Origin: Rhodococcus spelaei
Lineage (GTDB): Bacteria; Actinomycetota; Actinomycetes; Mycobacteriales; Mycobacteriaceae
Length of the DNA: 64,000 bases
Assembly (NCBI RefSeq): GCF_006704125.1
Contig: NZ_VIGH01000010.1
Span: 115,029-179,028, forward strand
Reading direction: 5' to 3'
Both the position numbers and the translations under genes were made by a program. The notes beneath the pieces were generated by a model that saw only the letters and a program-made list of their open reading frames with translations, made no database searches and was not told the DNA's origin. Each line of letters opens with the position of its first letter. The first letter of the stretch is position 1. Shown one piece after another: positions 9,028 through 17,371 of this stretch.

Positions 9028-12000
9028 TCAGCAACCGCTGGGACCCTGCACTAAGTCCCTGCTCTCTTCGGCACCCGAAGTCACCAGATACCGATACAGG
9101 CTCTCATCCATCGGCTTCTTGAGGGCGAGCTTCATCGTCACCACGTCGAGCATGTTGCCCGAACCACCGGGCATCTTTTCCTGCACCGGCTCTCGCGACT
9201 CCGCGAGCCCCAGGTAGGTGAAATCGAGCCCCTCTGCGTCATTCTTCTTCGCGAACAAGTAAAGCGGGACCTCGTTCTCGACTATCGATCGCACTTCGGC
9301 GCTTTGCAGCGTACGGCGACTCCGCGTGAACCACTTCAGGGTCGATGCGTCGAGGAATTCGTCCTCGTACTGTGTGCTTTCCGAAACATGATCGGCCTTG
9401 TGATAGGTAACGAAGATCGGGCAGCTCTGCGACGCGACATCCACTTTGTAGCCGTAGATCGTGCCGTACTCGTTGGACTTCCAGTTGAGCAGCCGGCACA
9501 CGTCCTTGCGAGAGTACAGCTTGCCGACCTGAAGTTCTCCCGTCCAGCCGTGTCGGTGCCGGGCCACGAACAACCCCGTCTCGATAATGTCGTCGACATG
9601 CTGACCGAGCTTCGGTGACGCACCAAGCATGTCCGTGATTTTTGGTGAGAGTTCCCACCGGGAACCGCCGGTGACCACAAGGGCATCGTCGCCGTACTTC
9701 TGACGCTCGGTCGCCGTGAAGAATTCCAGCGACAGAACCCGCAGCACGGACTCGATCGTCGCGTCGTCGTTCACGCAGCCTTGCTCTCCGAGCAGCGATC
9801 GGTACTCGTGTTCGTCGAGTCGACGACCCGCCAACAACTCGCGTAGCAGCAACAGCTCGTGAGGACGCTTCCCGACCAGCAGTTCACCCGAGAGAAAGTT
9901 GAGCACCTCGGCGAGGGGCTCGGGAAGTACCTCGTCTTCACGCTTGAGCTTCTGCAGGAATGCCCAGTAGTTTCTGTGCTTCGTCGCGATGACCACTGGG
10001 TCGACGGTGTCGAATCGGGCGAAGTCGATGAGGCGAGGCGGCTCCCCCAATCGCTGTTCGAGCTGCAGGAACGCCTCTTTCAGGTTCTTCATGCTGTCGA
10101 GTGACACCGCAGCCAGCGACTGCAGCACCCGATCACGCGACACCTGATCGAAATTGATACTGGACAGGCCCGAGATGACGCCGGCGTCGTTGGCACGGAT
10201 CAGCTTCTGCCGAATCACGTCCTTGTTCAGCGAGCTGTCACCCAGCAGCGCGATCGGGATCAAGTAGTTGTTCGTGTAGTTGCCGATGAAGTCGATCACC
10301 CGCAGGTGGTCCTTCCCCGGCGCCTTCCTCAGTCCCCGACCGAGTTGCTGCGTAAACACGATGCTCGACTGCGTCTGCCGCAGCATGATGATCTGGTTCA
10401 CCGCCGGAATGTCGATGCCTTCATTGAAGATGTCGACGGTCAAGATGTAGTCGAGCTCTCCCCGTTCGAGCTCTCCAACGACCTCCAGTCGCGTCTCGAC
10501 CGAATCACTCCCCATGAGCGTGCGGGTGCGCAGCGGGGTGTCGCGAACCTGCTTCTGGTTCAGAAGCCGTGAGAGCTCGATCGCTTCGTCCCGTCGGCCG
10601 CAAAAGATCAGTCCCCGCGTGTCTCCGGTGTGCCCGTACATGCGGATCGCTCTGATCAGGTGGTCCACCCGTTCGTCGGCGACGAGCCGTGCCAGGTCTG
10701 CCGTTTCCTCGATGGTGGCGCCGTCGGCGTCGACGTAGTCGGTCACGCCGTAGTAGTGGAACGGCGCGAGCATGTCGGCTTCGAGTGCAGCCTGCAGCCG
10801 GATCTCGTAGGGGACGTTGAAGTCGAACAGCTCGAAGACGTTGAACCCGTCCGTTCGCTCCGGGGTGGCGGTCAACCCGAGCAGGAAGTCCGGGTCGAGG
10901 TGGTCGATCACCCGCTGGTAGCTCTCCGCACCCGCTCGGTGCACCTCATCGATGAGCACGTGGTCGAAGTGCCGGGGGTCGATCGCACGCAGGTTCTCGG
11001 GCCGCGAGAGCGATTGGATCGTCGCGAACACATATTTGTGGTCCAGCTCGCGTCGGGATCCGACGAATTTGCCGAACTTGCTGACCGGCTCTCCAAGCAC
11101 CCGCTGATATGCCTCGATGGCAGCGTCGAGGATTTGTTCCCGATGCACCACGAACAGCATTCGCTGAGGACCGACTGCCCGCACGTCGAGTGCCGAGAGG
11201 ATCGTCTTCCCAGTGCCCGTTGCCGAGATGACGACGGCACGACGCTCGCCTGCGTCACGAACCAGGTCGATCGCCTCGAGCGCCTCGACCTGCATTGCAT
11301 TCGGAAGTATCCGAGCGTCGTGTGCCTTGCCGCCGACCAGGATGTCGACGTCGAGCACATGCTCGACCTGTGATTCCGGAGCGAAGGGAAGGTCGCCGGA
11401 GAACGCACGACGACCCTGCTGATAATGGCGTTCGTACGCATCTATCCACTCGAAAGTCAGCCGCTCAGATCGCTGTACCTGACGCTCGATCGCCTGCCGC
11501 AACTGACCGACAATGTCGCCGCCCGGAAGCGCCGAGAAGCGAAGGTTCCACTCTTCGTTCTGTTGTAGCGCGCGGGCGGTGAGGTTCGAGCTACCGACGA
11601 TTGCAGTCGTCGATTCGCGATGTTCGAACAGATACCCCTTCGCGTGGAACCCTCGTTCCACTCCGGGGTGAACGTAGATATCGACTCCGTCGAGCGTGAG
11701 CAACTCACGAAACGCGTCGGGCTCATTGAAGTTGAGGTACGTCGAGGTGACGATCACGCCCTTGCCTCGAAAGTCGAGCAGGGCCTGCTTGAGCAGCGCG
11801 AGTGCTCCCGTCGTGACGAACGCCACCGAGAATACGAACCGCTGTGATCGATGTAGTTCGTGCCGAACGGCCCGCAGCATCGTGTTTTCGTCCTCATTCG
11901 AAATGAGGAGCGGTTGGAAAACCTGATCGGAAGGGAGAGACGCGTCGATGAAGCCGAACGCGGTGTCAGCTCGCAAGAGCCTCTCGATGCCAGCTGCCAT
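9028..12000 (-). CDS. PLD-nuclease/SF2 helicase with C-terminal DUF3427
   Basis: 990 residues from the ATG at 12000. N-terminal phospholipase-D-like nuclease: HAKGYLFEH near residue 118, followed by GSSNLTARAL. SF2 helicase core: SATGTGKT (Walker A) near 258, LIDEVHRAG (motif II) near 348, LTATPERTDG (motif III) and QQLGRGLRK (motif VI) near 552. The remaining ~350 residues match the DUF3427 region. Length and order agree with the stand-alone family. The start overlaps the NUDIX stop as TGATG, giving strict coupling. A role in DNA-targeting defence or repair is likely from the domains and the island context; the exact mechanism is not established. Confidence 0.88.
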   Translation of the reverse strand: MAAGIERLLRADTAFGFIDASLPSDQVFQPLLISNEDENTMLRAVRHELHRSQRFVFSVAFVTTGALALLKQALLDFRGKGVIVTSTYLNFNEPDAFRELLTLDGVDIYVHPGVERGFHAKGYLFEHRESTTAIVGSSNLTARALQQNEEWNLRFSALPGGDIVGQLRQAIERQVQRSERLTFEWIDAYERHYQQGRRAFSGDLPFAPESQVEHVLDVDILVGGKAHDARILPNAMQVEALEAIDLVRDAGERRAVVISATGTGKTILSALDVRAVGPQRMLFVVHREQILDAAIEAYQRVLGEPVSKFGKFVGSRRELDHKYVFATIQSLSRPENLRAIDPRHFDHVLIDEVHRAGAESYQRVIDHLDPDFLLGLTATPERTDGFNVFELFDFNVPYEIRLQAALEADMLAPFHYYGVTDYVDADGATIEETADLARLVADERVDHLIRAIRMYGHTGDTRGLIFCGRRDEAIELSRLLNQKQVRDTPLRTRTLMGSDSVETRLEVVGELERGELDYILTVDIFNEGIDIPAVNQIIMLRQTQSSIVFTQQLGRGLRKAPGKDHLRVIDFIGNYTNNYLIPIALLGDSSLNKDVIRQKLIRANDAGVISGLSSINFDQVSRDRVLQSLAAVSLDSMKNLKEAFLQLEQRLGEPPRLIDFARFDTVDPVVIATKHRNYWAFLQKLKREDEVLPEPLAEVLNFLSGELLVGKRPHELLLLRELLAGRRLDEHEYRSLLGEQGCVNDDATIESVLRVLSLEFFTATERQKYGDDALVVTGGSRWELSPKITDMLGASPKLGQHVDDIIETGLFVARHRHGWTGELQVGKLYSRKDVCRLLNWKSNEYGTIYGYKVDVASQSCPIFVTYHKADHVSESTQYEDEFLDASTLKWFTRSRRTLQSAEVRSIVENEVPLYLFAKKNDAEGLDFTYLGLAESREPVQEKMPGGSGNMLDVVTMKLALKKPMDESLYRYLVTSGAEESRDLVQGPSGC

Positions 12001-12422
12001 CAGACGGACGCGGTGCGCAGTCGCTCGACTGCAGGAATGTCGGCAGGCGCCCACTCGAGCACACCGAGGTCGGCGGCCGGGAGCCACGTGATCTCCGCAT
12101 GTTCTGTCAGCTGCGGCTCACCATCGATGAGTGTGCAGAAGTAGGTGGTCAGGATGACCACGCCGAAGTCGTACTCGTGCTCGGTGGTTTCGACACGTTC
12201 ACCGATTTCCGCACGACACAGCAACTCTTCCTCGAGCTCGCGGCGAAGTGCCTCCTGCGGGCTCTCGCCGGCCTCAATCTTGCCGCCAGGGAACTCCCAC
12301 ATGCCTGGCAGCGACATGCCGTCGCTGCGGCGGGCCGCGAGGATCATTCCGTCTCGCACAAGCACCGCACCAACGACGTGGATGCGACGCTTCGGAGCTG
12401 AGGTCGTACCTGTCTCGTCCAT
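12000..12422 (-). CDS. NUDIX hydrolase (MutT-like), coupled to the DUF3427 helicase
   Basis: 140 residues from the ATG at 12422 (MDETGTTSAPKRRIHVVGAV); the open frame extends to 12569 but that part is not protein-like. A complete NUDIX box is visible (GKIEAGESPQEALRRELEEE: G-x5-E-x7-R-E-L-x-E-E), preceded by RSDGMSLPGMWEFPGGK, typical of MutT-type 8-oxo-dGTP pyrophosphohydrolases. Its stop overlaps the helicase start, so the two are made together. In this context it may hydrolyse a nucleotide signal or a modified dNTP rather than do housekeeping sanitation, but that is inference. Confidence 0.9.
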   Translation of the reverse strand: MDETGTTSAPKRRIHVVGAVLVRDGMILAARRSDGMSLPGMWEFPGGKIEAGESPQEALRRELEEELLCRAEIGERVETTEHEYDFGVVILTTYFCTLIDGEPQLTEHAEITWLPAADLGVLEWAPADIPAVERLRTASV

Positions 12423-12811
12423 CGGCTCGCACCCTACCGAGTGCGCCGCCCGAGTACACGCACCGCCGCCCGAGCGCCGCCCCTGCGCCGCGTTCGACGA
12501 CAGACACCAGACGCTGGGCCAACGTACCGTCGACTCGATGTCGACGACCGCGGAAGGCCTTCCCTGCAAGGGTGCATTATCCGCCCCCGAAGGCAGGGCC
12601 CGCCGCTACCGTCGCCCACCGCGTGCACGGTGCGGTGCAGCCCGACAAGAGGTGTTGACGCCCCTACCCGCGACTCCTCGCGACGACTGGATCACCTCCG
12701 CTGCGGCAAGTGCACATGGGCCCCGACTAGACTCGTGCCACAGGCGCCGGGGGGCGCTGGCTTTCGCGTCGCAAGGGATGCCGCCGCGATCGCGAAGCAG
12801 GGGGGATGTAT
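12423..12811. other. Divergent intergenic region between NUDIX/helicase and EspC-like operons
   Basis: 389 bases with no credible gene on either strand; short open frames here lack natural composition. It should contain the promoters of both divergent operons. A TAGACT near 12727 is a possible -10 for the rightward operon, without a recognisable -35. It forms the right edge of the defence island. Confidence 0.4.
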
Positions 12812-13105
12812 ATGAATGTCGATCCGGCGGAACTGCGCGCACTCGCGTCCGCCATGTACGGGGTCGGCGAGTCGATCGACGATATCGATGTTCGTAACTC
12901 CATCCGGACCTCCGGCGATTTCCTACCCGGTTCCGACGTCGCCGCTGCGTTGGACGAGGCGGGCGAATTCGTCGAAGGCGCCTACCTGCGAATGGCTCAG
13001 CGCGCCAGGCGAATCGCCGCCATCGCGAAAGGCAACGCACGGGATTTCGAGGTCACGGACGACGCCTTCCGTACACAACTGACGGCTGTCGGAGCACAGC
13101 TTTGA
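12812..13105 (+). CDS. EspC-like (DUF2580-type) ESX secretion-associated protein
   Basis: 97 residues, helical. MNVDPAELRALASAMYGVGE is typical of the T7SS EspC/DUF2580 family start. An ATG at 12806 is in frame, but the strong ribosome site (AGGGGGG, 12799-12805) abuts it. The second ATG at 12812 has normal spacing and gives the family-like N-terminus, so I use it. The stop overlaps the next start (TTGA at 13102-13105). It probably pairs with the downstream 455-residue protein as the small partner of an ESX substrate. Confidence 0.8.
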   Translation: MNVDPAELRALASAMYGVGESIDDIDVRNSIRTSGDFLPGSDVAAALDEAGEFVEGAYLRMAQRARRIAAIAKGNARDFEVTDDAFRTQLTAVGAQL

Positions 13106-14469
13106 CGCCGACTCGCAGCCAGATCAGAGGATGGACTCCGGCGATGCTGGCAGATATCGCCACTCGCGTCAGAGCTGGCGACGCCGAATACAGCAACCAA
13201 CTCGATCGAATGCGATCGGGAATCCAGGATGCCGGAAACCACTGGCACGGCTCGGCATACGACGCTGCGTACGACCGCATCGGCACCGACTGCGATACCG
13301 GCACGAAAACCTCTCACGAAGTCCTCGCCCTCTCGCAGGTTCTCGACGAGGGCTGCCGCGCGTTGGCGTCTCACCTGAGCACGTTGAACAGCCGGACGGC
13401 CGACGCTGAAAACGACCACTGCTCGGTTGCCGACGATTGGGCCGTCACCGGCGATGCTGCACGGGTCGATCAGCACTCCAGTGCGATCGGCTCCGCCCTC
13501 ACCGAGCTCATCGCCGAGGCGAACGCAACGGCGAGAAGAATCCGTGACGCGGCGACCGCGATCCGGGCCTGTGGCAATCAACTTCCGGAGGGGCTCGATC
13601 CGTCGGGCGCCGAACACGTCATCTCCCCGCGAGAGGCCCGCGATCAGGAGTCTGCAGAGGCCTTCCACGAACTGTTCGGGCGCTACCCGCAGTCGCCGAG
13701 CGACTGGCAGACTGCGACCGCACTAAATCCACACAGCTACACGGAGAAGTATCAAGGCATACCGCCGAGCATCAAAGTTGTGCGTATCGAACCCGTACCC
13801 GGACAAGGCGTTGTCCGAACAAGCAGCTTCATCGAGCCGTACTCCGTCTTCAACGTTCCGGCCTACGATCTCGGCGACAACCGACCGAACGACCCGGAGT
13901 TCGATCCGGAGTACAGCAGAGTTACGACGTTCATCGATTACGAGAACGGGCTGGTCGTAATGCGACAGAACCCCTCGGTCGACACGGAAGGCAATGTGAA
14001 GGTGGGTTCTCCGGACGCTGAGGTCTGGCAGGCACAGGACGGGTCGGTTCGATTGAAGTACGAGGCCGCGAATCCGTTTCGACCGGAGGTCGGTCCGCTC
14101 GAGGCCCCTGCAGCCGTGATGCCGACCGTGCACGGAGACGTGGTGTTCACACCCGGACATGGTGAGCCTGGCGCTCCGGGATCGACGGGCGTCACGATCA
14201 GCGGGACCCGTGCTGACTATCCTTCCTTCGAGGTCTATCAGGACGATCCGCGGGGAACGACACACACGGTCGCAGTCGACCCTGCAAAATCTGGCGAATC
14301 GTGGGGTCCCGCCCTCAACCTGTGGACTACTCACGGCCTCGGCAGCGGCGAACGGGCGCTGGAGCCCTTCCAGTACATCCAGGAATGGGGCGGGCGAATT
14401 CCACCCACTGTGCGAGATCTCCCCGGAACCGTGCTGGGTGATCCCGCCGACCCACCACGAGTCAACTAG
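13102..14469 (+). CDS. WXG-type ESX effector with unidentified C-terminal domain
   Basis: 455 residues from a TTG at 13102 that overlaps the EspC-like stop by four bases. The N-terminal ~170 residues are helical with a clear WxG turn (GNHWHGSAYDAAYDRI, near residue 50), as in long ESX substrates. After a linker around residue 185-210, the C-terminal ~240 residues are beta-rich (VTTFIDYENGLVVMRQNPSV), end in a proline-rich tail (RIPPTVRDLPG), and match no family I recognise. By position and architecture this is a candidate secreted toxin; enzymatic activity is unknown. Two small membrane proteins follow in the same operon. Confidence 0.75.
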   Translation: MTPTRSQIRGWTPAMLADIATRVRAGDAEYSNQLDRMRSGIQDAGNHWHGSAYDAAYDRIGTDCDTGTKTSHEVLALSQVLDEGCRALASHLSTLNSRTADAENDHCSVADDWAVTGDAARVDQHSSAIGSALTELIAEANATARRIRDAATAIRACGNQLPEGLDPSGAEHVISPREARDQESAEAFHELFGRYPQSPSDWQTATALNPHSYTEKYQGIPPSIKVVRIEPVPGQGVVRTSSFIEPYSVFNVPAYDLGDNRPNDPEFDPEYSRVTTFIDYENGLVVMRQNPSVDTEGNVKVGSPDAEVWQAQDGSVRLKYEAANPFRPEVGPLEAPAAVMPTVHGDVVFTPGHGEPGAPGSTGVTISGTRADYPSFEVYQDDPRGTTHTVAVDPAKSGESWGPALNLWTTHGLGSGERALEPFQYIQEWGGRIPPTVRDLPGTVLGDPADPPRVN

Positions 14470-14472
14470 AGG

Positions 14473-14832
14473 ATGGCCATCATGGACGAAGCGACTCGTG
14501 CGCGTCTGACGACGACCGGCCCAGACTACTGGCGAGCCGCGACGCTGGGGACCCCGCTTTGGCTCGCACTCGTGGTCGCTGGCTTCTTTGCGATAGCCCC
14601 ACTCGTCGACACACTCGCCCCGGACGGCACCGCAAATTTCGTCGTCGAGTTCACCACGGTGGCAACCGAAGTGGTGATCACGATGCTGCTCGCGGTACCG
14701 CTGTTCGTTCGTGGGTCTGCGGCCTGGCGTGGCTTGGCGCTGGGCATGGTGACGGCGTCGTTCATCGGCCTGGTGTTCGCCTCGCTTCACCTCGCGATGA
14801 ACGCCAACGCCCCGTTTGGGGTGTCGGTGTGA
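14473..14832 (+). CDS. Small membrane protein after WXG effector (candidate immunity protein)
   Basis: 119 residues with three hydrophobic segments (about residues 28-48, 60-80 and 87-108) and a short soluble N-terminus. Starts possible at ATG 14473 or ATG 14482; the latter has AGAGG nine bases upstream. It begins four bases after the effector stop and overlaps the next gene by four bases (GTGA). No known family recognised. Operon position suggests an immunity or accessory role, which is inference. Confidence 0.7.
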   Translation: MAIMDEATRARLTTTGPDYWRAATLGTPLWLALVVAGFFAIAPLVDTLAPDGTANFVVEFTTVATEVVITMLLAVPLFVRGSAAWRGLALGMVTASFIGLVFASLHLAMNANAPFGVSV

Positions 14833-15125
14833 CCGAAACTCGCAACTCCCCGTTCGGCGCCGCGAGTTACGCGTCGACGACGGTCACGTTGCTCGCCCTG
14901 GTCGGCCTCGTGATGATGCCGACAACCGACTCGCCGACTCCGGCCTGGATGTGGCTCGCCATCGTCCTCGGGTTCGTGGCATGGATCCTCTGCCTGGCGC
15001 GCGGCGGAACCGGTCGACGCGTCGCGGTCGGGATTCTCGTCGGTGTGCTCACCCCGATACTCCTGCTGTTGACGATTCCCGTCGTCGCCGTGGTCGGGAA
15101 GGTCGTCGGCGCGATCGTCGGGTGA
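14829..15125 (+). CDS. Second small membrane protein of the WXG effector operon
   Basis: 98 residues starting at GTG 14829, overlapping the previous stop (GTGA). It has three hydrophobic stretches (LLALVGLVMM, MWLAIVLGFVAWILCLA, GILVGVLTPILLLLTIPVVA) with a short polar loop containing GGTGRR. I do not recognise a family. Strict coupling to the preceding membrane gene suggests the two products act together. Confidence 0.7.
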   Translation: MTETRNSPFGAASYASTTVTLLALVGLVMMPTTDSPTPAWMWLAIVLGFVAWILCLARGGTGRRVAVGILVGVLTPILLLLTIPVVAVVGKVVGAIVG

Positions 15126-15231
15126 TCAGCGCACGCCGACGTCCACCGCCGTCCACCCGCCCGCCAACCCCCTGTCACTCCCCCGCACTACCGTGGACCC
15201 GCACATTCCCCCGCGCAGGACAGAGGACCCG

Positions 15232-15822
15232 ATGACCGACCACGACACCACCGACGACCAGCCGCTTCGGATCGACGGCGCCCTCGCCGTGGTCACCGAC
15301 GAGCGCGACCAGCTGCACGCACTGTGCGTGCGCACCCTCGCCGAGCTGCTCGGCTCCGAGCCCGACACCGACGAGGACGGCGACATCGCGGTTCCCGTGC
15401 ACGGCTTCGCGGTCTACGTGACGGTCGCCGACGACGGCCCGCAGCTGCACGTGTGGTCGTCGATCGTCACCGGCATCACCGACCGCGCGCTGGCCACCAC
15501 CCAGCTGGTCGAGCTCTCGGAGGAGTGGCCGCGGTTGCGCTTCGCGCTCAGCGAGGAGCACCTGCTGGTCTCGACGCTGCTCGACGCGGACCCGTTCGCG
15601 CCGCAGCACCTGCTCAACCTGATCGACGAGGTGCACGACCTCACCCACGACCTCGACGACGACTTCGCCGCCCGGTTCGGCGGCACCCTGGACTGCGACG
15701 CGGACGACGACAGCTACGCCGGCGAGTGCGGTGGCGGCGGCTGCGGCGACGACTGCGCGTGCGGCCACGACGGCGAGCACGTCGAGGGCGACCTCGGCAT
15801 CACCCCGGCCACGTCCTCCTAA
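15232..15822 (+). CDS. YbjN / T3SS-chaperone-like (TY-chaperone) protein with Cys/Asp-rich tail
   Basis: 196 residues from ATG 15232, with GAGGA eight bases upstream. The body (DEDGDIAVPVHGFAVYVTVADD, later EEWPRLRFALSEEHLLVSTL) has the alternating strand/helix pattern of YbjN and of the actinobacterial 'T3SS and YbjN peptide-binding chaperone' family. Unusual feature: the last ~45 residues are packed with Asp, Gly, Cys and His (GECGGGGCGDDCACGHDGEH), which suggests metal binding. A longer relative with the same core lies at 17372-18742. Chaperone function is inferred from the fold family. Confidence 0.75.
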   Translation: MTDHDTTDDQPLRIDGALAVVTDERDQLHALCVRTLAELLGSEPDTDEDGDIAVPVHGFAVYVTVADDGPQLHVWSSIVTGITDRALATTQLVELSEEWPRLRFALSEEHLLVSTLLDADPFAPQHLLNLIDEVHDLTHDLDDDFAARFGGTLDCDADDDSYAGECGGGGCGDDCACGHDGEHVEGDLGITPATSS

Positions 15823-15941
15823 GTCCACGACGCTCGCGCCGCCTCGAACCCGGGGCGGCGCGGCGCCCACGTGTAACCCTGGCGCCGACACCGGCGTCCA
15901 CCCTCACCCGGATTGTCGGTACCGGCTGGCACCCTTGCCCC

Positions 15942-16712
15942 ATGCAGCTGAGTGACGAGGGATTCGAGCCGCCCGAGGCGTGCGTGCAGTGGTGCCACAC
16001 CCGCTCCTACCCACTGCACGTCCTCGACGACGGCGCCCCGGTCGACCTGGACTGGTGGAACGAGCACCTCGCGCTCGCCAAGCACGAGATCCGGCTGCGC
16101 GGCCGCGATCTCGACGGTCGCATCGTCACCGAGGGCGTCGCGGTGGTGCAGCGCAACGACCTTCGGCTCGGCAGCGACCTGATCGACGCGGACGACGACG
16201 GCCTCGGACTGCTGTTCCTCTGCGCCGCCTGGCAGGGCGCACACCCGCACCGCCGCTACAAACGCCGCTTCCCCGACGTGGTCAACCCGCACGCCCGCGT
16301 CGGCGAGGACCCGCTCGCCCGGATCCGGGCCGTCCTCAAGCACTGCGCCCGCGAGCGCTCCCTGCCGAACGCCGCGAGTGCGTCCTGGTCGGGCTGGCCC
16401 GAGACGCCCGGCGTCGGGGTGTCGCTGCTGGCGGTATATCTGTGGGCGGTCGAGGCGAGGACCTCCACCGGACGCGCCCAGCTGATCGACCAGTACGGCG
16501 TCTCGACGCTGATCCACGAGGGCTGGCTCGAGGATCCGTCGGTCAGCGGCTTCACCCTCCGCCGCTACGACCGGTACCTCACCCTGCTCGGCGACTGGGC
16601 GGCGCGGGCGAACACCCGCCCCGAACTGATCGAGATGTGGCTGGTGCAACGGTGGAGCGCCCGACTGCGCGAGGCCCGGCAGGGCGCGCTGGCCGAACCC
16701 ACGCTGTTCTGA
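15942..16712 (+). CDS. Conserved hypothetical protein, helical, Trp-rich
   Basis: 256 residues from ATG 15942 (MQLSDEGFEPPEACVQW). The frame is open upstream but non-protein-like. The sequence has several Trp pairs (DLDWWNEHLALAKHEIRLRG, SWSGWPETPG) and a helical C-terminal half (RRYDRYLTLLGDWAARANTR). It faintly recalls the helix-hairpin-helix 'OGG-fold' proteins annotated in actinobacteria, but I see no HhH glycosylase Lys/Asp signature that I can vouch for. Function unknown. Confidence 0.65.
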   Translation: MQLSDEGFEPPEACVQWCHTRSYPLHVLDDGAPVDLDWWNEHLALAKHEIRLRGRDLDGRIVTEGVAVVQRNDLRLGSDLIDADDDGLGLLFLCAAWQGAHPHRRYKRRFPDVVNPHARVGEDPLARIRAVLKHCARERSLPNAASASWSGWPETPGVGVSLLAVYLWAVEARTSTGRAQLIDQYGVSTLIHEGWLEDPSVSGFTLRRYDRYLTLLGDWAARANTRPELIEMWLVQRWSARLREARQGALAEPTLF

Positions 16713-16801
16713 CGCGAGGCACACGGTGATCGACGCGACGAGTCCCTAAACAAGACCGAAGGTGTCAGACGCGGCAAGGTCCCGATCGGTTCCCGACCCG
16801 A

Positions 16802-17230
16802 TCAATCTCCGTGGCGGCACCCGATCTGGCCGACCCGGTCTCGCACGGAGATCTCCTGAAAGTACTTGTTCTGCAGTTCGATCCGCCACGGTGTGCGCTG
16901 CTCGAGGTAGCGACGAACGGCCTCGACCGCGTTCCGATCGGCGAACCCCGAACGCCCGGTCACGAACACCGCCACCGTCGGCGGGAGTGGACCCTCCAGA
17001 ACACCGAGCCCGAGCGCTCCGGCGGCGACGTCGTGCAGGCGAACCTCGAACCCGTCGCCCGCCGCGCGGAGGCCGTCGCGGTTCCGGCCGTCCTCGCTGA
17101 CGAACGTCAGGCCCAGCCCGTCGAGAACTTCGATCACCTCCGCGATCGGCACGTCGACCTGAAGACAGTGCGGGAAGGTCCGCTGATCCTGGGTCGGCTC
17201 CCACGAGTCGTACCAGTCCACCAATGCCAT
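16802..17230 (-). CDS. Conserved hypothetical protein (142 aa)
   Basis: 142 residues starting at ATG 17230, chosen because GGAGG sits at ideal spacing just upstream (17231-17242 on this strand). The sequence (MALVDWYDSWEPTQDQRTF, later PPTVAVFVTGRSGFADRNAV) looks like a compact alpha/beta protein of cytosolic type; no family recognised. It is divergent from the TY-chaperone-like gene at 17372. Confidence 0.7.
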   Translation of the reverse strand: MALVDWYDSWEPTQDQRTFPHCLQVDVPIAEVIEVLDGLGLTFVSEDGRNRDGLRAAGDGFEVRLHDVAAGALGLGVLEGPLPPTVAVFVTGRSGFADRNAVEAVRRYLEQRTPWRIELQNKYFQEISVRDRVGQIGCRHGD

Positions 17231-17371
17231 GACACCTCCTCCCCGACGGTGCGGCAACCGTAGCCCTCGGCACCGACATCGCCTCCCGATTCCCGGACGG
17301 ACTTCGACCGTCTGCCGCTCCCGGTCCGCTACTGGCGATACCCTGCATGACGACGGCCGGGAGCGCGGCCG

